Shown here one piece after another: positions 1 through 10,359 of a DNA stretch of 64,000 nt. The notes below the pieces were generated by a model. It was not told the DNA's origin, ran no database searches, and saw only the letters and a list, made by a program, of their open reading frames with translations. The position numbers and the translations under genes are program-made. The number at the start of each line of letters is the position of its first letter. Within the stretch, counting starts at the first letter, position 1. Source of the stretch: Oreohelix idahoensis (Eukaryota; Mollusca; Gastropoda; Stylommatophora; Oreohelicidae); the NCBI GenBank assembly GCA_024509875.1, contig JAMPIV010000584.1, forward strand, positions 186,001-250,000. The letters are read 5' to 3'.

Positions 1-461
1 CATTTTTTGTGATATGTCATTAATTTCTGCTTTATTTTTAGTTGATTTCTGCGAACGTTTTTGTATTGTTGCTGATCTTTGTTATTGTTTACATTGTTAT
101 TGTTTACATTGTTTGTATTGTTTACATTTTCAATGTTTACATTCTGCATGTGTTTACATAGTCATTGTTTACAGTTATAGTAATTAGTTAATGGGCTATG
201 CTAATGCACTGTTACTACTACACTGATGATAAATGAATGATGAATAGTGTCGTGCACTATTGAATGAGAAGTGCACTTATGATCAAGAATTGATTGTTGA
301 TATTTCATATACAAGTTCTTTGATTGGAGACTTGTTTCCCACAGAGACTGGGATAATATAAGGTGATGTGAATATACAAGTGCTTAATTAAGACTTGTTA
401 CACTTAGGTTTGAAATAAATTAGTTAATTATTTCAGGTTTTGGACTTATATATTACTCATC
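1..461 (+). other. 5' leader of A copy 1 (partial)
   Basis: This untranslated leader matches the stretches before gag in copies 2 (from 8249) and 3 (from 16495). It is AT-rich and carries six TGTTTAC motifs at 86-172. Just before the gag ATG is a T-rich stretch ending in TTTCAG, which could be a 3' splice site; this is only a resemblance. Confidence 0.8.
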
Positions 462-2111
462 ATGTCTACATTTGAGCACTTTATTGAGCAGGGTAAATTG
501 CTTGGGAAGACTGGTGATAAGTTAGAAGAATTTGCAACTGCTCGATATGATAAAGCAATGGAAGCTGAACAAAAGAAACTGCAGATGGAAGCTGAACAAA
601 AGAAACTGCAGATGCAGGTGGATGAAAAGAGATTCCAAATGGAAATGGAAAAACAAAAAAGGGAATCAGAAGCTGAGGAGAGAAAACTCCAGCTACAGCT
701 AGAGGCTGAGAATAAAAGACTTGAAAAAGAAGCTGAGAATAAAAGACTTGAAAAAGAAGCTGAGAATAAAAGACTTGAAAAAGAAGCTGAAAATAAAAGA
801 CTTGAAAAAGAAGCTGAAAATGAAAGACTTCAAATGCAGGCTCAAGCTGAAGAAAGGAAGTTACAAAGAGAGGCTGATGAGAGGAAAGCAAAAATGGAAC
901 ATGAAGAAAAACTCTTAGCTTTAGAGTTGGAGAAATTGAAATTGACGAGCATGAGTAATGGTAATGATGCAAACAAGGGTTCATCTTCGAATAAGGCTAA
1001 TAATGATACTTTTAAGATTAAGTTACCAACATTTAGTCCTTCCAGTGATGACATAATGTTCTATCTGGACAGATTTGAACAAGCATGTACAGCTCATAAC
1101 ATAGACAAAGCAAAATATGTTTATCAGTTATCAGGGATACTGACAGGTAAAGCTCTAAGTATATTAAATATGGTGGATGAACCTGACAAGAACAATTATG
1201 AGGTTGTCAGGGCCGCTTTGTTAAAGAAATATCAGCTTAACGAAGACGGCTATCGTCTACAATTTAAAAACATGTTACCTGAAAATGGAGTTGAATTCTC
1301 CGAGTTTATTGCAAGAATACGCATTACTTTCTCACGATGGGTTGAACTATCTAAGACGGAAAAAACTTATGAAGGACTTATGGACTTAATACTTAGAGAC
1401 AAAGTCATGTCGTCTGTCAATGAGTCTTTCCTTGCTTTCCTTCATGAACGTAAACCTAAAACAATAAAAGAAATGGAAGATTTCTGTTGCCAGTACGTAA
1501 CTGCGCACCCACACATAACCATGGGTAACTCTAAGGTGAAAGAAGGTTTACCAGTTGCTTCGGCAGCTCCGTATGGCCAAAACTTTGCTCGTAGATTCCA
1601 ACAAAATTTTGATAGAAAGAGTAGCGGTAATTTCTGTCAAAATCATGGAAACCAATTTCATAGTGATTCTTCTTCGAAGAATTGGAGACAACCTGATAGT
1701 ACTCGTTACTATCACCCTAATAATTATAAGCATTTCAAAAGAGGATATGGTAATAGAGGTTATTCCTGCCGAAGACCTCAGAACCAAACAAATAGATGTT
1801 CGCATCAATGTGAACATGATAGTAATCGTGGAAACTTGAATTCGAACCAGGATAACAATTACAATAGAGACAATAATAACTGCAGAGATAATAATAACTC
1901 TGATAACTTCAGAGGTAATAATAGTCGGGGTAGATCTCAACACAAAAAAAGAGATATCAGCAGGCTAATGCTGTACAACAGGAAACTGAGGGAGCCTGTA
2001 ATCATGTTGTTGATAGTAAAAACTTTGACGCTGTCACTGGTTCTGCTTTTGACTTTGAGAGAGCAAACAAATGCCCCCAATGCAGTACTTTATTCGAACC
2101 GGGTACCATAA
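462..2111 (+). CDS. gag: Gag of A copy 1 (coiled coil plus SCAN-like capsid)
   Basis: This is the structural polyprotein forming the particle around the element RNA. Residues 1-165 are an almost pure Glu/Lys/Arg/Leu coiled coil containing four nine-residue EAENKRLEK repeats encoded by 27-bp tandem repeats (705-839). Residues about 185-355 form a helical capsid domain (LPTFSPSSDD, FYLDRFE, FSEFIARIRITFSRW), which resembles the gypsy/SCAN-type capsid. The C-terminus is rich in Asn, Arg, Ser and Gly and lacks a canonical CCHC knuckle. The ATG follows an in-frame-stop-rich leader and is conserved in all three copies. The last 50 or so residues follow the A-run at 1944-1950, where ribosomes would have to shift -1 to enter pol; without shifting, translation stops at 2111. 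It differs from copies 2 and 3 at a few residues (for example DANKGSSSNK). Confidence 0.9.
   Translation: MSTFEHFIEQGKLLGKTGDKLEEFATARYDKAMEAEQKKLQMEAEQKKLQMQVDEKRFQMEMEKQKRESEAEERKLQLQLEAENKRLEKEAENKRLEKEAENKRLEKEAENKRLEKEAENERLQMQAQAEERKLQREADERKAKMEHEEKLLALELEKLKLTSMSNGNDANKGSSSNKANNDTFKIKLPTFSPSSDDIMFYLDRFEQACTAHNIDKAKYVYQLSGILTGKALSILNMVDEPDKNNYEVVRAALLKKYQLNEDGYRLQFKNMLPENGVEFSEFIARIRITFSRWVELSKTEKTYEGLMDLILRDKVMSSVNESFLAFLHERKPKTIKEMEDFCCQYVTAHPHITMGNSKVKEGLPVASAAPYGQNFARRFQQNFDRKSSGNFCQNHGNQFHSDSSSKNWRQPDSTRYYHPNNYKHFKRGYGNRGYSCRRPQNQTNRCSHQCEHDSNRGNLNSNQDNNYNRDNNNCRDNNNSDNFRGNNSRGRSQHKKRDISRLMLYNRKLREPVIMLLIVKTLTLSLVLLLTLREQTNAPNAVLYSNRVP
705..839 (+). repeat. 27-bp tandem repeats in gag, copy 1
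   Basis: Five units of 27 bp, the last degenerate, encode the EAENKRLEK-type coiled-coil repeat. Equivalent arrays lie at 8953-9087 and 17199-17333. Confidence 0.9.
1944..1950 (+). promoter_or_regulatory. Probable -1 frameshift site between gag and pol, A copy 1
   Basis: A run of seven A follows a CAC codon (C AAA AAA in the gag frame). Pol continues in the -1 frame from codon AAG at 1949. Pol has no ATG near its beginning, so a -1 shift here is the simplest way to express it. The heptamer is imperfect in this copy (C rather than A in the first position). This is inferred from reading-frame geometry only. Confidence 0.5.
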
Positions 2112-5100
2112 CTACTTTGAGTTGTGGTCACCCACTTCCCGCTCTTCCTGCTGCTGTTGCGCATGACGGGAGGGGTTCTTTAATTCTACATAAGGGTCTT
2201 GTTAATGATACTCCGGTCTCACTACTTTTCGATTCCGGATGCACCACTATTGGTGTTAGACAATCGCTTGTAGATCCATCTTGTGCTACAGGAAGGGTTA
2301 TTAAATGTGTCACATTTGGCGGCACTCTAGAAAAATATCCTACTGCTGTAATTCGCATTGCCACTCCTTTCTTTACTGGAGATGTGCATGCTTGTCTCTT
2401 ACCTAATCCTATTGCGGACCTTATTATTGGTCGTATTCACGGAGTTAGGGAGTGTACCCCACAGCAGATTGCTGCTTGGGAAGATAATAACATGCAAGCT
2501 ACAAATGCAGTAGTTACAAGAGCACAAGCTCTACAAACACCCGAAACTTCACTGAATAGTGATAATGAAGTTGATAGCCAAGATAGTCACTTAGTAATCA
2601 CTCGTGACTCTTTCATAAAATTGCAAGAAGAAGATCCTTCTTTAAAAAAATTCTTCGTTCTTGCGAAGAAAGGTGATCCGAATCAGGATACAAATAGAAA
2701 ATCTTGGATTGCAATGAGAAACGGCGTACTTGTACGTATGGTACAAGATTCGACTACGTCGGCACATTCGCAAATTCTTGTTCCCAAGAGCATGAGAGTG
2801 CAAATATTGCAACATGCTCATGACTCGCAATGTGCTGGACATATGGGTTTTGCCCGTACGAAGTCGAGAGTCCTTGCGGCTTTCTTTTGGCCTTTTGTCA
2901 ATAAGGACATTCGTATTTACTGCCGATCATGCAAGGTATGTCAGGAGGTCAAATCTAGAGGACCACGACATGCTGCGCCTATCCAGGCTGCTGACATTCC
3001 TATTCGGCCGTTTCAGAAAATGGCCATAGATATTATTGGCCCTTTTAAGGTCAGGTCGGCCAGAGGACATCAGTTTTATCCTTACATGTGTCGATATGTG
3101 CACACGTTGGCCAGAGGCTATTCCTCTTAAGAGCATATCTACTACAGATATCGCAGATGCTCTTTGGTTGATATTTTCTCGCTTGGGGTTCCCCAGAGAA
3201 ATATTGTCAGACCATGGCACTCAACTCATATCTGACACTATGTCACAGGTAATGTCTACCTTACATATTGAACGATCTCTCAGTAGTATCTACCATCCTA
3301 TGTCTAATGGGTTAGTTGAGCGTCTGAATAGAACGCTCAAGACTTTGCTTGGTAAGATAACTGAAGATCATCCTCAAGATTGGGACAGGGTTTTACCCGC
3401 GGCTCTCTTTGCCTATAGAGAAGTCCCTAATGAACACACAGGATTTTCTCCCTTCGAACTTGTCTTTGGCGCGCGTCCACGCGGCCCTATGTCTTTATTA
3501 CACGATCTCATCACTGCCGATGATATTAGCGATGAAACTCAATCCTCATATGAGTATGTCATTGCTCTTAGACAAAAGATCATTGAGGCATGTAAGCTAG
3601 CAACTGCTTCATCAGAAATTGCTAAAGAGAAGGCAAGACAGTTTGCTAACAAGAATAGATGTCTACGACAACTTTGTCCAGGTGACAAAGCATTCGTCCT
3701 ACTCCCCAGTAGGGAAAATAGACTTCTTATTGCATGGAAAGGTCCGTATGCAATAGTCTCTCGGATTTCCGATGTTGACTATGTGGTCGATATTGATGGA
3801 AAGCATAAAACTTTCCACATAAACATGCTTTCGGAATTTCACGAACGTCCGGACTATTTGCTGCCTATTTTCCAGGCAACGGATGATGCTCCTGCACCTC
3901 ACGGTCATTATTCATCCCTGTCTGTCATACAGGATGAGGAATCTACCTTCTCAGATGTCAATCTTCCCCTTCCAGTGGTTCCATTACATTCCACGGAATC
4001 TTGGAAAAACGTTTCTGTTTCTCCTAATCTTTCTGGTGACGAACATCGACAAGTCTCGTCGATGTTACAAACATTTCAGGATGTTCTCACTGACATTCCT
4101 GGACACACAGATGTCATAGAACATGACATAATTCTTACCGACAATAATCCAATTAGGGTTAGGCCGTATCCTATTCCTATACACTTTCAGTCGCAAGTGG
4201 AAAAGGAATTGGATGAAATGATTCAATTATATTTAATTGAACCATCGACTTCACCATATTCTTCTTCCATGGTTATTGTCCGGAAGAAGGATAAGAACAT
4301 ACGAATTTGCGTTGATTATCGCAAATTGAATCAGGTCACAAAGTTCGACGCTGAACCGATGCCTTTGTTAGAAGATCTACTGATTAGACTTTCTAATTCT
4401 AGATTCTTCACTAAACTTGACTTGTCTAAAGGTTATTGGCAAGTGCCTTTAGCAGAGCATGCCAAACCTCTTACTGCTTTTTCTACACCTAGGGGTCTAT
4501 TTCAATGGAATGTTATGCCTTTTGGTCTCATGAACGCCCCTGCCACTTTCGTTCGCATGATGCGTCGAATTCTGTCACATCGTTCGGATGTCATCGCATA
4601 CTTAGATGACATCTGTCTCTTCAGTGATACCTGGGAAGATCACTATTTAGGGTTATATGACTTACTGTCCACTCTACGTGAGAATAATTTGACAGCGAAA
4701 CCTTCTAAAGCTTTTGTTGGTTTTGGTGAAATCTCTTTCCTGGGTCATCGTGTTGGTCATGGTCTCTTGAAGACAGAAGACCACAATACTTCCAAAATAC
4801 TGAACATCTCTGTTCCTAAAACGAAGAAACAAGTTAGGAGTCTCTTAGGTTTAATTCAATTTTATGGGAGATTTATTCCAAATTTATCTTCGATCATGGC
4901 ACCTCTATCAACATTGTTGAAGAAAGGTTCGCCTAATCTGGTCCGTTGGTCTGAAGAATGCCAATCTTCACTAGACCAAATCAAGAATATATTTTCTTCT
5001 CCTCCCATCTTAAGATTACCTACTCTTGATAGGACTTTTGTTCTTCGGAGTGATGCTTCATCCACTGGGATTGGAGCAGCACTGATGCAAGAATATGCAA

Positions 5101-5414
5101 ATACTCTGCATCCTGTTATGTACATTTCTAGAAAACTAAATGCGGCAGAGAGGAACTACTCGGTTTTAGACCGTGAGTTGTTAGCGATGGTTTGGTCAAT
5201 TCTAAAGCTACAAAGATTCCTCCTGGGCGCACATTTCATTCTAGAGACTGATCAGAAAGCTCTTACAGCTATTCAGACTAAGAATTTGAAGAGTTCGAGA
5301 TCCACTCGATATGCTATAGCTCTTCAACCTTTTCACTTCACGGTACGAGCTATCCGTGGTGCGGATAATGTGATGGCTGACATTTTGTCTAGATGCCCAC
5401 ATGACTCCAACTAA
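1949..5414 (+). pseudogene. pol: Pol of A copy 1 (PR-INT-RT-RH), broken by one frameshift
   Basis: This would be the polyprotein carrying aspartic protease (FDSG near 2231), integrase with H2C2 finger and DDE core, GPY/F module (WKGPY near 3737), reverse transcriptase (YLDD near 4600) and RNase H. Compared with copy 2 it has one extra T in the run at 3074-3077, between the first catalytic Asp of the integrase and the rest of the core. This moves the remaining 780 codons to another frame. The RT also differs where a 16-bp palindromic segment (4224-4239) is inverted, changing two residues. All RT and RNase H catalytic motifs remain readable, so the damage is recent or may be a homopolymer error in the assembly. 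Confidence 0.85.
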
Positions 5415-5566
5415 TACTTCTGTCCTATATTTCCATATATTACAGAGTCATAACACACCTATATTTCTACAATAGATTAGCACATCTGTACTTACTCTAT
5501 ATGTACACACTATCGTGCTTTGTTGTCATCTTCTTCTGTTCGTTTTTTAAGATGATAGAGGAGGAC
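5415..5566 (+). other. 3' untranslated region and polypurine tract of A copy 1
   Basis: A 150-bp non-coding stretch follows the RNase H stop. It ends in the purine-rich GATGATAGAGGAGGAC directly before the TG that opens the LTR, which is the expected place for the plus-strand primer. Equivalent tracts end at 13815 and 22064. Confidence 0.7.
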
Positions 5567-7263
5567 TGAGTAGTTAATATAAGGGCCGTTAGTTTACTAA
5601 ACAGCCACAATTATTAATAATGTATTGTACCTTATGAAGCATATTAGTTATTAATTAGCATTATATTGCTTGTACTTTCTCAGAATGTCATTGTTGAGCT
5701 GAGGACTTACCTTACTAGTATCAAGCATGACGAGTTCTAGATTGTGTACTTACCCTCGGAATACCAGAGCATATGTCCTGGATCGTCATGTAGTTTAACT
5801 TTACTATGTACTTATGTCATTACATGTCAAAGACTTTACTATTTAAATTTTCCTATTAGATTTGTACATCCATTTTTTAAAGACAATATTAGAGTATGCT
5901 GTTTAATGATGATTATGGTAACTTGCATACGTATATTGTGTTTACATGCTAACGTGATGTGTGTTGGTGACACCTCCCCGATGTGAATATTTTTTGAGAC
6001 ATATTTATTTTTCTGTTGAGGTATATCCTCACCAGACACTCTATAATTAGCCTCATGTTAGGCAATTTAATTAATTATCAGCGCATAATTCGTGCGTTTT
6101 GAGCCGCTTATCGCATGCTCTTTGATATTTAAAAAAAAAATATGTTCCACATTTTTTTTTTTTATCGGGAGGAGGTGGTGATATGTTGCGTGATAAATTC
6201 TCGCAACATCGTTTTTTTACAATATCTATTTTATAACGCAAGGGCAACAACTGCTTGAAATTTATAGTCACTTTTCTCGGTAAGCATTTGTCTTCTCGCG
6301 TTGGTATCGAATGCAGTTAAGTTTTGAGCTGTGGTCATTTTGCGCTGGACTGCGCATGACTTGTCTTGCTTTTTGGTCGATCGGTTTCCGCCCACCACTA
6401 GTGGAGTGAGCGATTTGGAATGGCGAAAGAGATGCCTCGTTGAAGAGGGGATCTCCGCTATTTTTTGTTCTGTCAGGGATGTGTAGTCCTCTTATGGATA
6501 TTTCGTTTATTCGGGATAATACCTCTAGTGTATTTGCACATGCCGGGAGGCGTGATATTTCTGTATTTCTTGAAAGCAAGGTAAATTGACTTTTTTCATT
6601 AACTCTATCGATTTTGGGTCGTGAGCGATTTCGATTCATAGCCTGTCTTCGAAAGTCGTCGTCACGAGATGTTTTTTCCCAGCTCACATGTCGCTGCATT
6701 GTACTGCATCGGTTGATGCATGTACCAAGGACCATTACTTGCTACTTTGTTAAATGAACTAGGTTTGGAAAACCTTTATTATCTAGAGGATATTTTTGAG
6801 GACATTATTTATACTTCGGCAGACGTGTCTGTCTTGCTGAAGTCAGACTAAGGAGAGTGAACTGATCTCATACATCTGGTTATCTCCTGGCTGTTATAGA
6901 AAAGGATGGAGTTTTCCACCTGACTACATTTACAGCACTATGAAATATAACATGCATCTGACTCATCATTGTAATGCTGTCTACCGTCTATTGCTGTATT
7001 GAATGTTGCTGTGATAATGACTGTTTGATGTGCCTACATATTCGCGTAACCATTTTGTCACTGTGGCGTCCACAATAAATAATGAAGAAAAACGTCAACG
7101 GCTGTTACAAGAATCATTGACTTTATACGTCGTGAGTTTACTGACGTCCTATGTGGATTGCCCTGTTATTTTTGTATGAACATTGTTTTGACTGAACACA
7201 TCTGCACACCACACAAAACCAGACATGCGGATACCATCCATCATCATATGGCATCACGCATCA
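5567..7263 (+). repeat. LTR of element A, between copies 1 and 2
   Basis: A 1,697-bp LTR that begins TGAGTAG after the polypurine tract and ends GCATCA, giving TGA/TCA terminal inversion. It contains an AATAAA at 7074-7079, which suits a polyadenylation signal. It serves both as 3' LTR of copy 1 and 5' LTR of copy 2. The end is fixed because copy 3 departs from the others at precisely this base. Differences from the other two LTRs are mainly in homopolymer runs. Confidence 0.9.
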
Positions 7264-8709
7264 TTTGGTGGCCATAAGCTGGTTTGATTCTGGTACTAGC
7301 AAACACGGGGTCCCTTACCCACTTCATTTTCAACAAGAATTCATCAGCATCCTTCAAGAAATTAACATTCTTCAATACAGTCAACATCTTCAAAATTTTC
7401 AAAGTACTCGGCGTTGCCCGGTAAAAGTCAAAATTTCAACTTTTTGACGGAAACAAGAATTTGACAGTACCCGGCGTTGTTACATGTTGCCGGATAACTC
7501 GGACTGCTGTTATCTTTTACGCAAGTCAAGCAAGTTGCTGCTGTCAAGGTTCCAGTGCTGTCGTTTTTTGAGAAGGTCAAGTGCCGGTTGAAACGGGTTG
7601 TTTTCTGAAGAAGGCCAAGTACCGATTTCCATCAACTTACTTTGGATTAGAAGGTCAAGTGCCGAAACAACTCAACACACAGTATTTCAGAAGCTCTTGT
7701 ACCATCGTGTTAGCAGTGGAAGCAGTTCAGATGTGCCATCATCGTTGGAGCTTCGCTCTTTAGGACGTTGATTGACATCCGTTTTTCTGCTGTTCTACGA
7801 TTGGAAGCCTATAAGTTAAGTGGCCTGTTTGTATGTAAACTGTGCCCTTATACTTCTGCTGAGTCTTCTGTGTATCATCTCATTCTATATGTTATATGTT
7901 TATATGTTATTTGTATATTTATATGTTTATATTTCAGCGGGTTCTCGGTTGGGTGGTGTCTCCGTTAGATTATGCCACGTCATAGAGGTCGTCTATTGTG
8001 AGCGTTTTCTGTAGGGTTTGCAAATTTCCGATACTGGAATTTGCTAAGCGACTTCTGTTGCTATTTATGTTAGCTGTGATGACATGTTTTAATATTGTTT
8101 TCGTTATTATTTCACATTCTTTAGTTTTGTTTTGATTTGTTTGTATTTGTTAGCCTACTCTTGTCTATAATTTAGTTTCATACAACATTTTTTTGTTTAT
8201 ACACTGTGGTGTCATGTATTTTGTTTAATTATAGCGCAGATATCGTCACATTTTTTGTGATATGTCATTAATTTCTGCTTTATTTTTAGTTGATTTCTGC
8301 GAACGTTTTTGTATTGTTGCTGATCTTTGTTATTGTTTACATTGTTATTGTTTACATTGTTTGTATTGTTTACATTTTCAATGTTTACATTCTGCATGTG
8401 TTTACATAGTCATTGTTTACAGTTATAGTAATTAGTTAATGGGCTATGCTAATGCACTGTTACTACTACACTGATGATAAATGAATGATGAATAGTGTCG
8501 TGCACTATTGAATGAGAAGTGCACTTATGATCAAGAATTGATTGTTGATATTTCATATACAAGTTCTTTGATTGGAGACTTGTTTCCCACAGAGACTGGG
8601 ATAATATAAGGTGATGTGAATATACAAGTGCTTAATTAAGACTTGTTACACTTAGGTTTGAAATAAATTAGTTAATTATTTCAGGTTTTGGACTTATATA
8701 TTACTCATC
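7264..8709 (+). other. Primer-binding site and long leader of A copy 2
   Basis: Two bases (TT) after the LTR comes TGGTGGCCATAAGC at 7266, the expected position and TGG start of a tRNA primer-binding site. I cannot name the tRNA. The rest is an unusually long 1.4-kb untranslated leader, with TTTATATTTCAG at about 7927-7938 and TTTCAG just before the gag ATG as possible 3' splice sites. Six TGTTTAC motifs occur at 8334-8420. No convincing coding sequence is seen. Confidence 0.7.
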
Positions 8710-10359
8710 ATGTCTACATTTGAGCACTTTATTGAGCAGGGTAAATTGCTTGGGAAGACTGGTGATAAGTTAGAAGAATTTGCAACTGCTCGATATGATA
8801 AAGCAATGGAAGCTGAACAAAAGAAACTGCAGATGGAAGCTGAACAAAAGAAACTGCAGATGCAGGTGGATGAAAAGAGATTCCAAATGGAAATGGAAAA
8901 ACAAAAAAGGGAATCAGAAGCTGAGGAGAGAAAACTCCAGCTACAGCTAGAGGCTGAGAATAAAAGACTTGAAAAAGAAGCTGAGAATAAAAGACTTGAA
9001 AAAGAAGCTGAGAATAAAAGACTTGAAAAAGAAGCTGAAAATAAAAGACTTGAAAAAGAAGCTGAAAATGAAAGACTTCAAATGCAGGCTCAAGCTGAAG
9101 AAAGGAAGTTACAAAGAGAGGCTGATGAGAGGAAAGCAAAAATGGAACATGAAGAAAAACTCTTAGCTTTAGAGTTGGAGAAATTGAAATTGACGAGCAT
9201 GAGTAATGGTAATGATTCAAACAAGGGTTCATCTTCTGGGAAGGCTAATAATGATACTTTTAAGATTAAGTTACCAACATTTAGTCCTTCCAGTGATGAC
9301 ATAATGTTCTATCTGGACAGATTTGAACAAGCATGTACAGCTCATAACATAGACAAAGCAAAATATGTTTATCAGTTATCAGGGATACTGACAGGTAAAG
9401 CTCTAAGTATATTAAATATGGTGGATGAACCTGACAAGAACAATTATGAGGTTGTCAGGGCCGCTTTGTTAAAGAAATATCAGCTTAACGAAGACGGCTA
9501 TCGTCTACAATTTAAAAACATGTTACCTGAAAATGGAGTTGAATTCTCCGAGTTTATTGCAAGAATACGCATTACTTTCTCACGATGGGTTGAACTATCT
9601 AAGACGGAAAAAACTTATGAAGGACTTATGGACTTAATACTTAGAGACAAAGTCATGTCGTCTGTCAATGAGTCTTTCCTTGCTTTCCTTCATGAACGTA
9701 AACCTAAAACAATAAAAGAAATGGAAGATTTCTGTTGCCAGTACGTAACTGCGCACCCACACATAACCATGGGTAACTCTAAGGTGAAAGAAGGTTTACC
9801 AGTTGCTTCGGCAGCTCCGTATGGCCAAAACTTTGCTCGTAGATTCCAACAAAATTTTGATAGAAAGAGTAGCGGTAATTTCTGTCAAAATCATGGAAAC
9901 CAATTTCATAGTGATTCTTCTTCGAAGAATTGGAGACAACCTGATAGTACTCGTTACTATCACCCTAATAATTATAAGCATTTCAAAAGAGGATATGGTA
10001 ATAGAGGTTATTCCTGCCGAAGACCTCAGAACCAAACAAATAGATGTTCGCATCAATGTGAACATGATAGTAATCGTGGAAACTGGAATTCGAACCAGGA
10101 TAACAATTACAATAGAGACAATAATAACTGCAGAGATAATAATAACTCTGATAACTTCAGAGGTAATAATAGTCGGGGTAGATCTCAACAAAAAAAAAGA
10201 GATATCAGCAGGCTAATGCTGTACAACAGGAAACTGAGGGAGCCTGTAATCATGTTGTTGATAGTAAAAACTTTGACGCTGTCACTAGTTCTGCTTTTGA
10301 CTTTGAGAGAGCAAACAAATGCCCCCAATGCAGTACTTTATTCGAACCGGGTACCATAA
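8710..10359 (+). CDS. gag: Gag of A copy 2
   Basis: A 549-codon structural protein with the same layout as copy 1: N-terminal coiled coil with nine-residue repeats, central SCAN-like capsid around residues 185-355, and an Asn/Arg-rich C-terminal tail without a CCHC knuckle. A C-to-A change next to the A-run makes nine consecutive A (10190-10198), creating a perfect A AAA AAA heptamer in the gag frame. This copy is the best candidate for an active gag-pol pair because both its reading frames are intact. Confidence 0.92.
   Translation: MSTFEHFIEQGKLLGKTGDKLEEFATARYDKAMEAEQKKLQMEAEQKKLQMQVDEKRFQMEMEKQKRESEAEERKLQLQLEAENKRLEKEAENKRLEKEAENKRLEKEAENKRLEKEAENERLQMQAQAEERKLQREADERKAKMEHEEKLLALELEKLKLTSMSNGNDSNKGSSSGKANNDTFKIKLPTFSPSSDDIMFYLDRFEQACTAHNIDKAKYVYQLSGILTGKALSILNMVDEPDKNNYEVVRAALLKKYQLNEDGYRLQFKNMLPENGVEFSEFIARIRITFSRWVELSKTEKTYEGLMDLILRDKVMSSVNESFLAFLHERKPKTIKEMEDFCCQYVTAHPHITMGNSKVKEGLPVASAAPYGQNFARRFQQNFDRKSSGNFCQNHGNQFHSDSSSKNWRQPDSTRYYHPNNYKHFKRGYGNRGYSCRRPQNQTNRCSHQCEHDSNRGNWNSNQDNNYNRDNNNCRDNNNSDNFRGNNSRGRSQQKKRDISRLMLYNRKLREPVIMLLIVKTLTLSLVLLLTLREQTNAPNAVLYSNRVP
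10191..10197 (+). promoter_or_regulatory. Slippery heptamer A AAA AAA, gag to pol of A copy 2
   Basis: In the gag frame the codons read CAA AAA AAA AGA, giving a textbook X XXY YYZ heptamer. A one-base backward slip puts the ribosome on AAG at 10197 and leads into the open pol frame with no stop. A downstream stimulatory pseudoknot was not established. The site agrees with the frame relation of copies 1 and 2. Confidence 0.62.

Noticed and set aside
481..984. Phe/Leu-rich minus-strand frame opposite gag, repeated at 8729 and 16975
   Set aside because: Antisense of the Glu/Lys coiled-coil repeat; such frames open automatically opposite repeated GAA/AAG codons.
1548..1943. Ile/Thr/Val-rich frames on both strands over the gag tail
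   Set aside because: Shadows of the AAT/GAT-rich Asn/Arg low-complexity tail of gag.
6268..6735. A 155-codon minus-strand frame inside the element A LTR (also at 22764)
   Set aside because: No recognisable domain, shortened in the third LTR (14514-14885) by a run-length change, and lies within LTR regulatory sequence.
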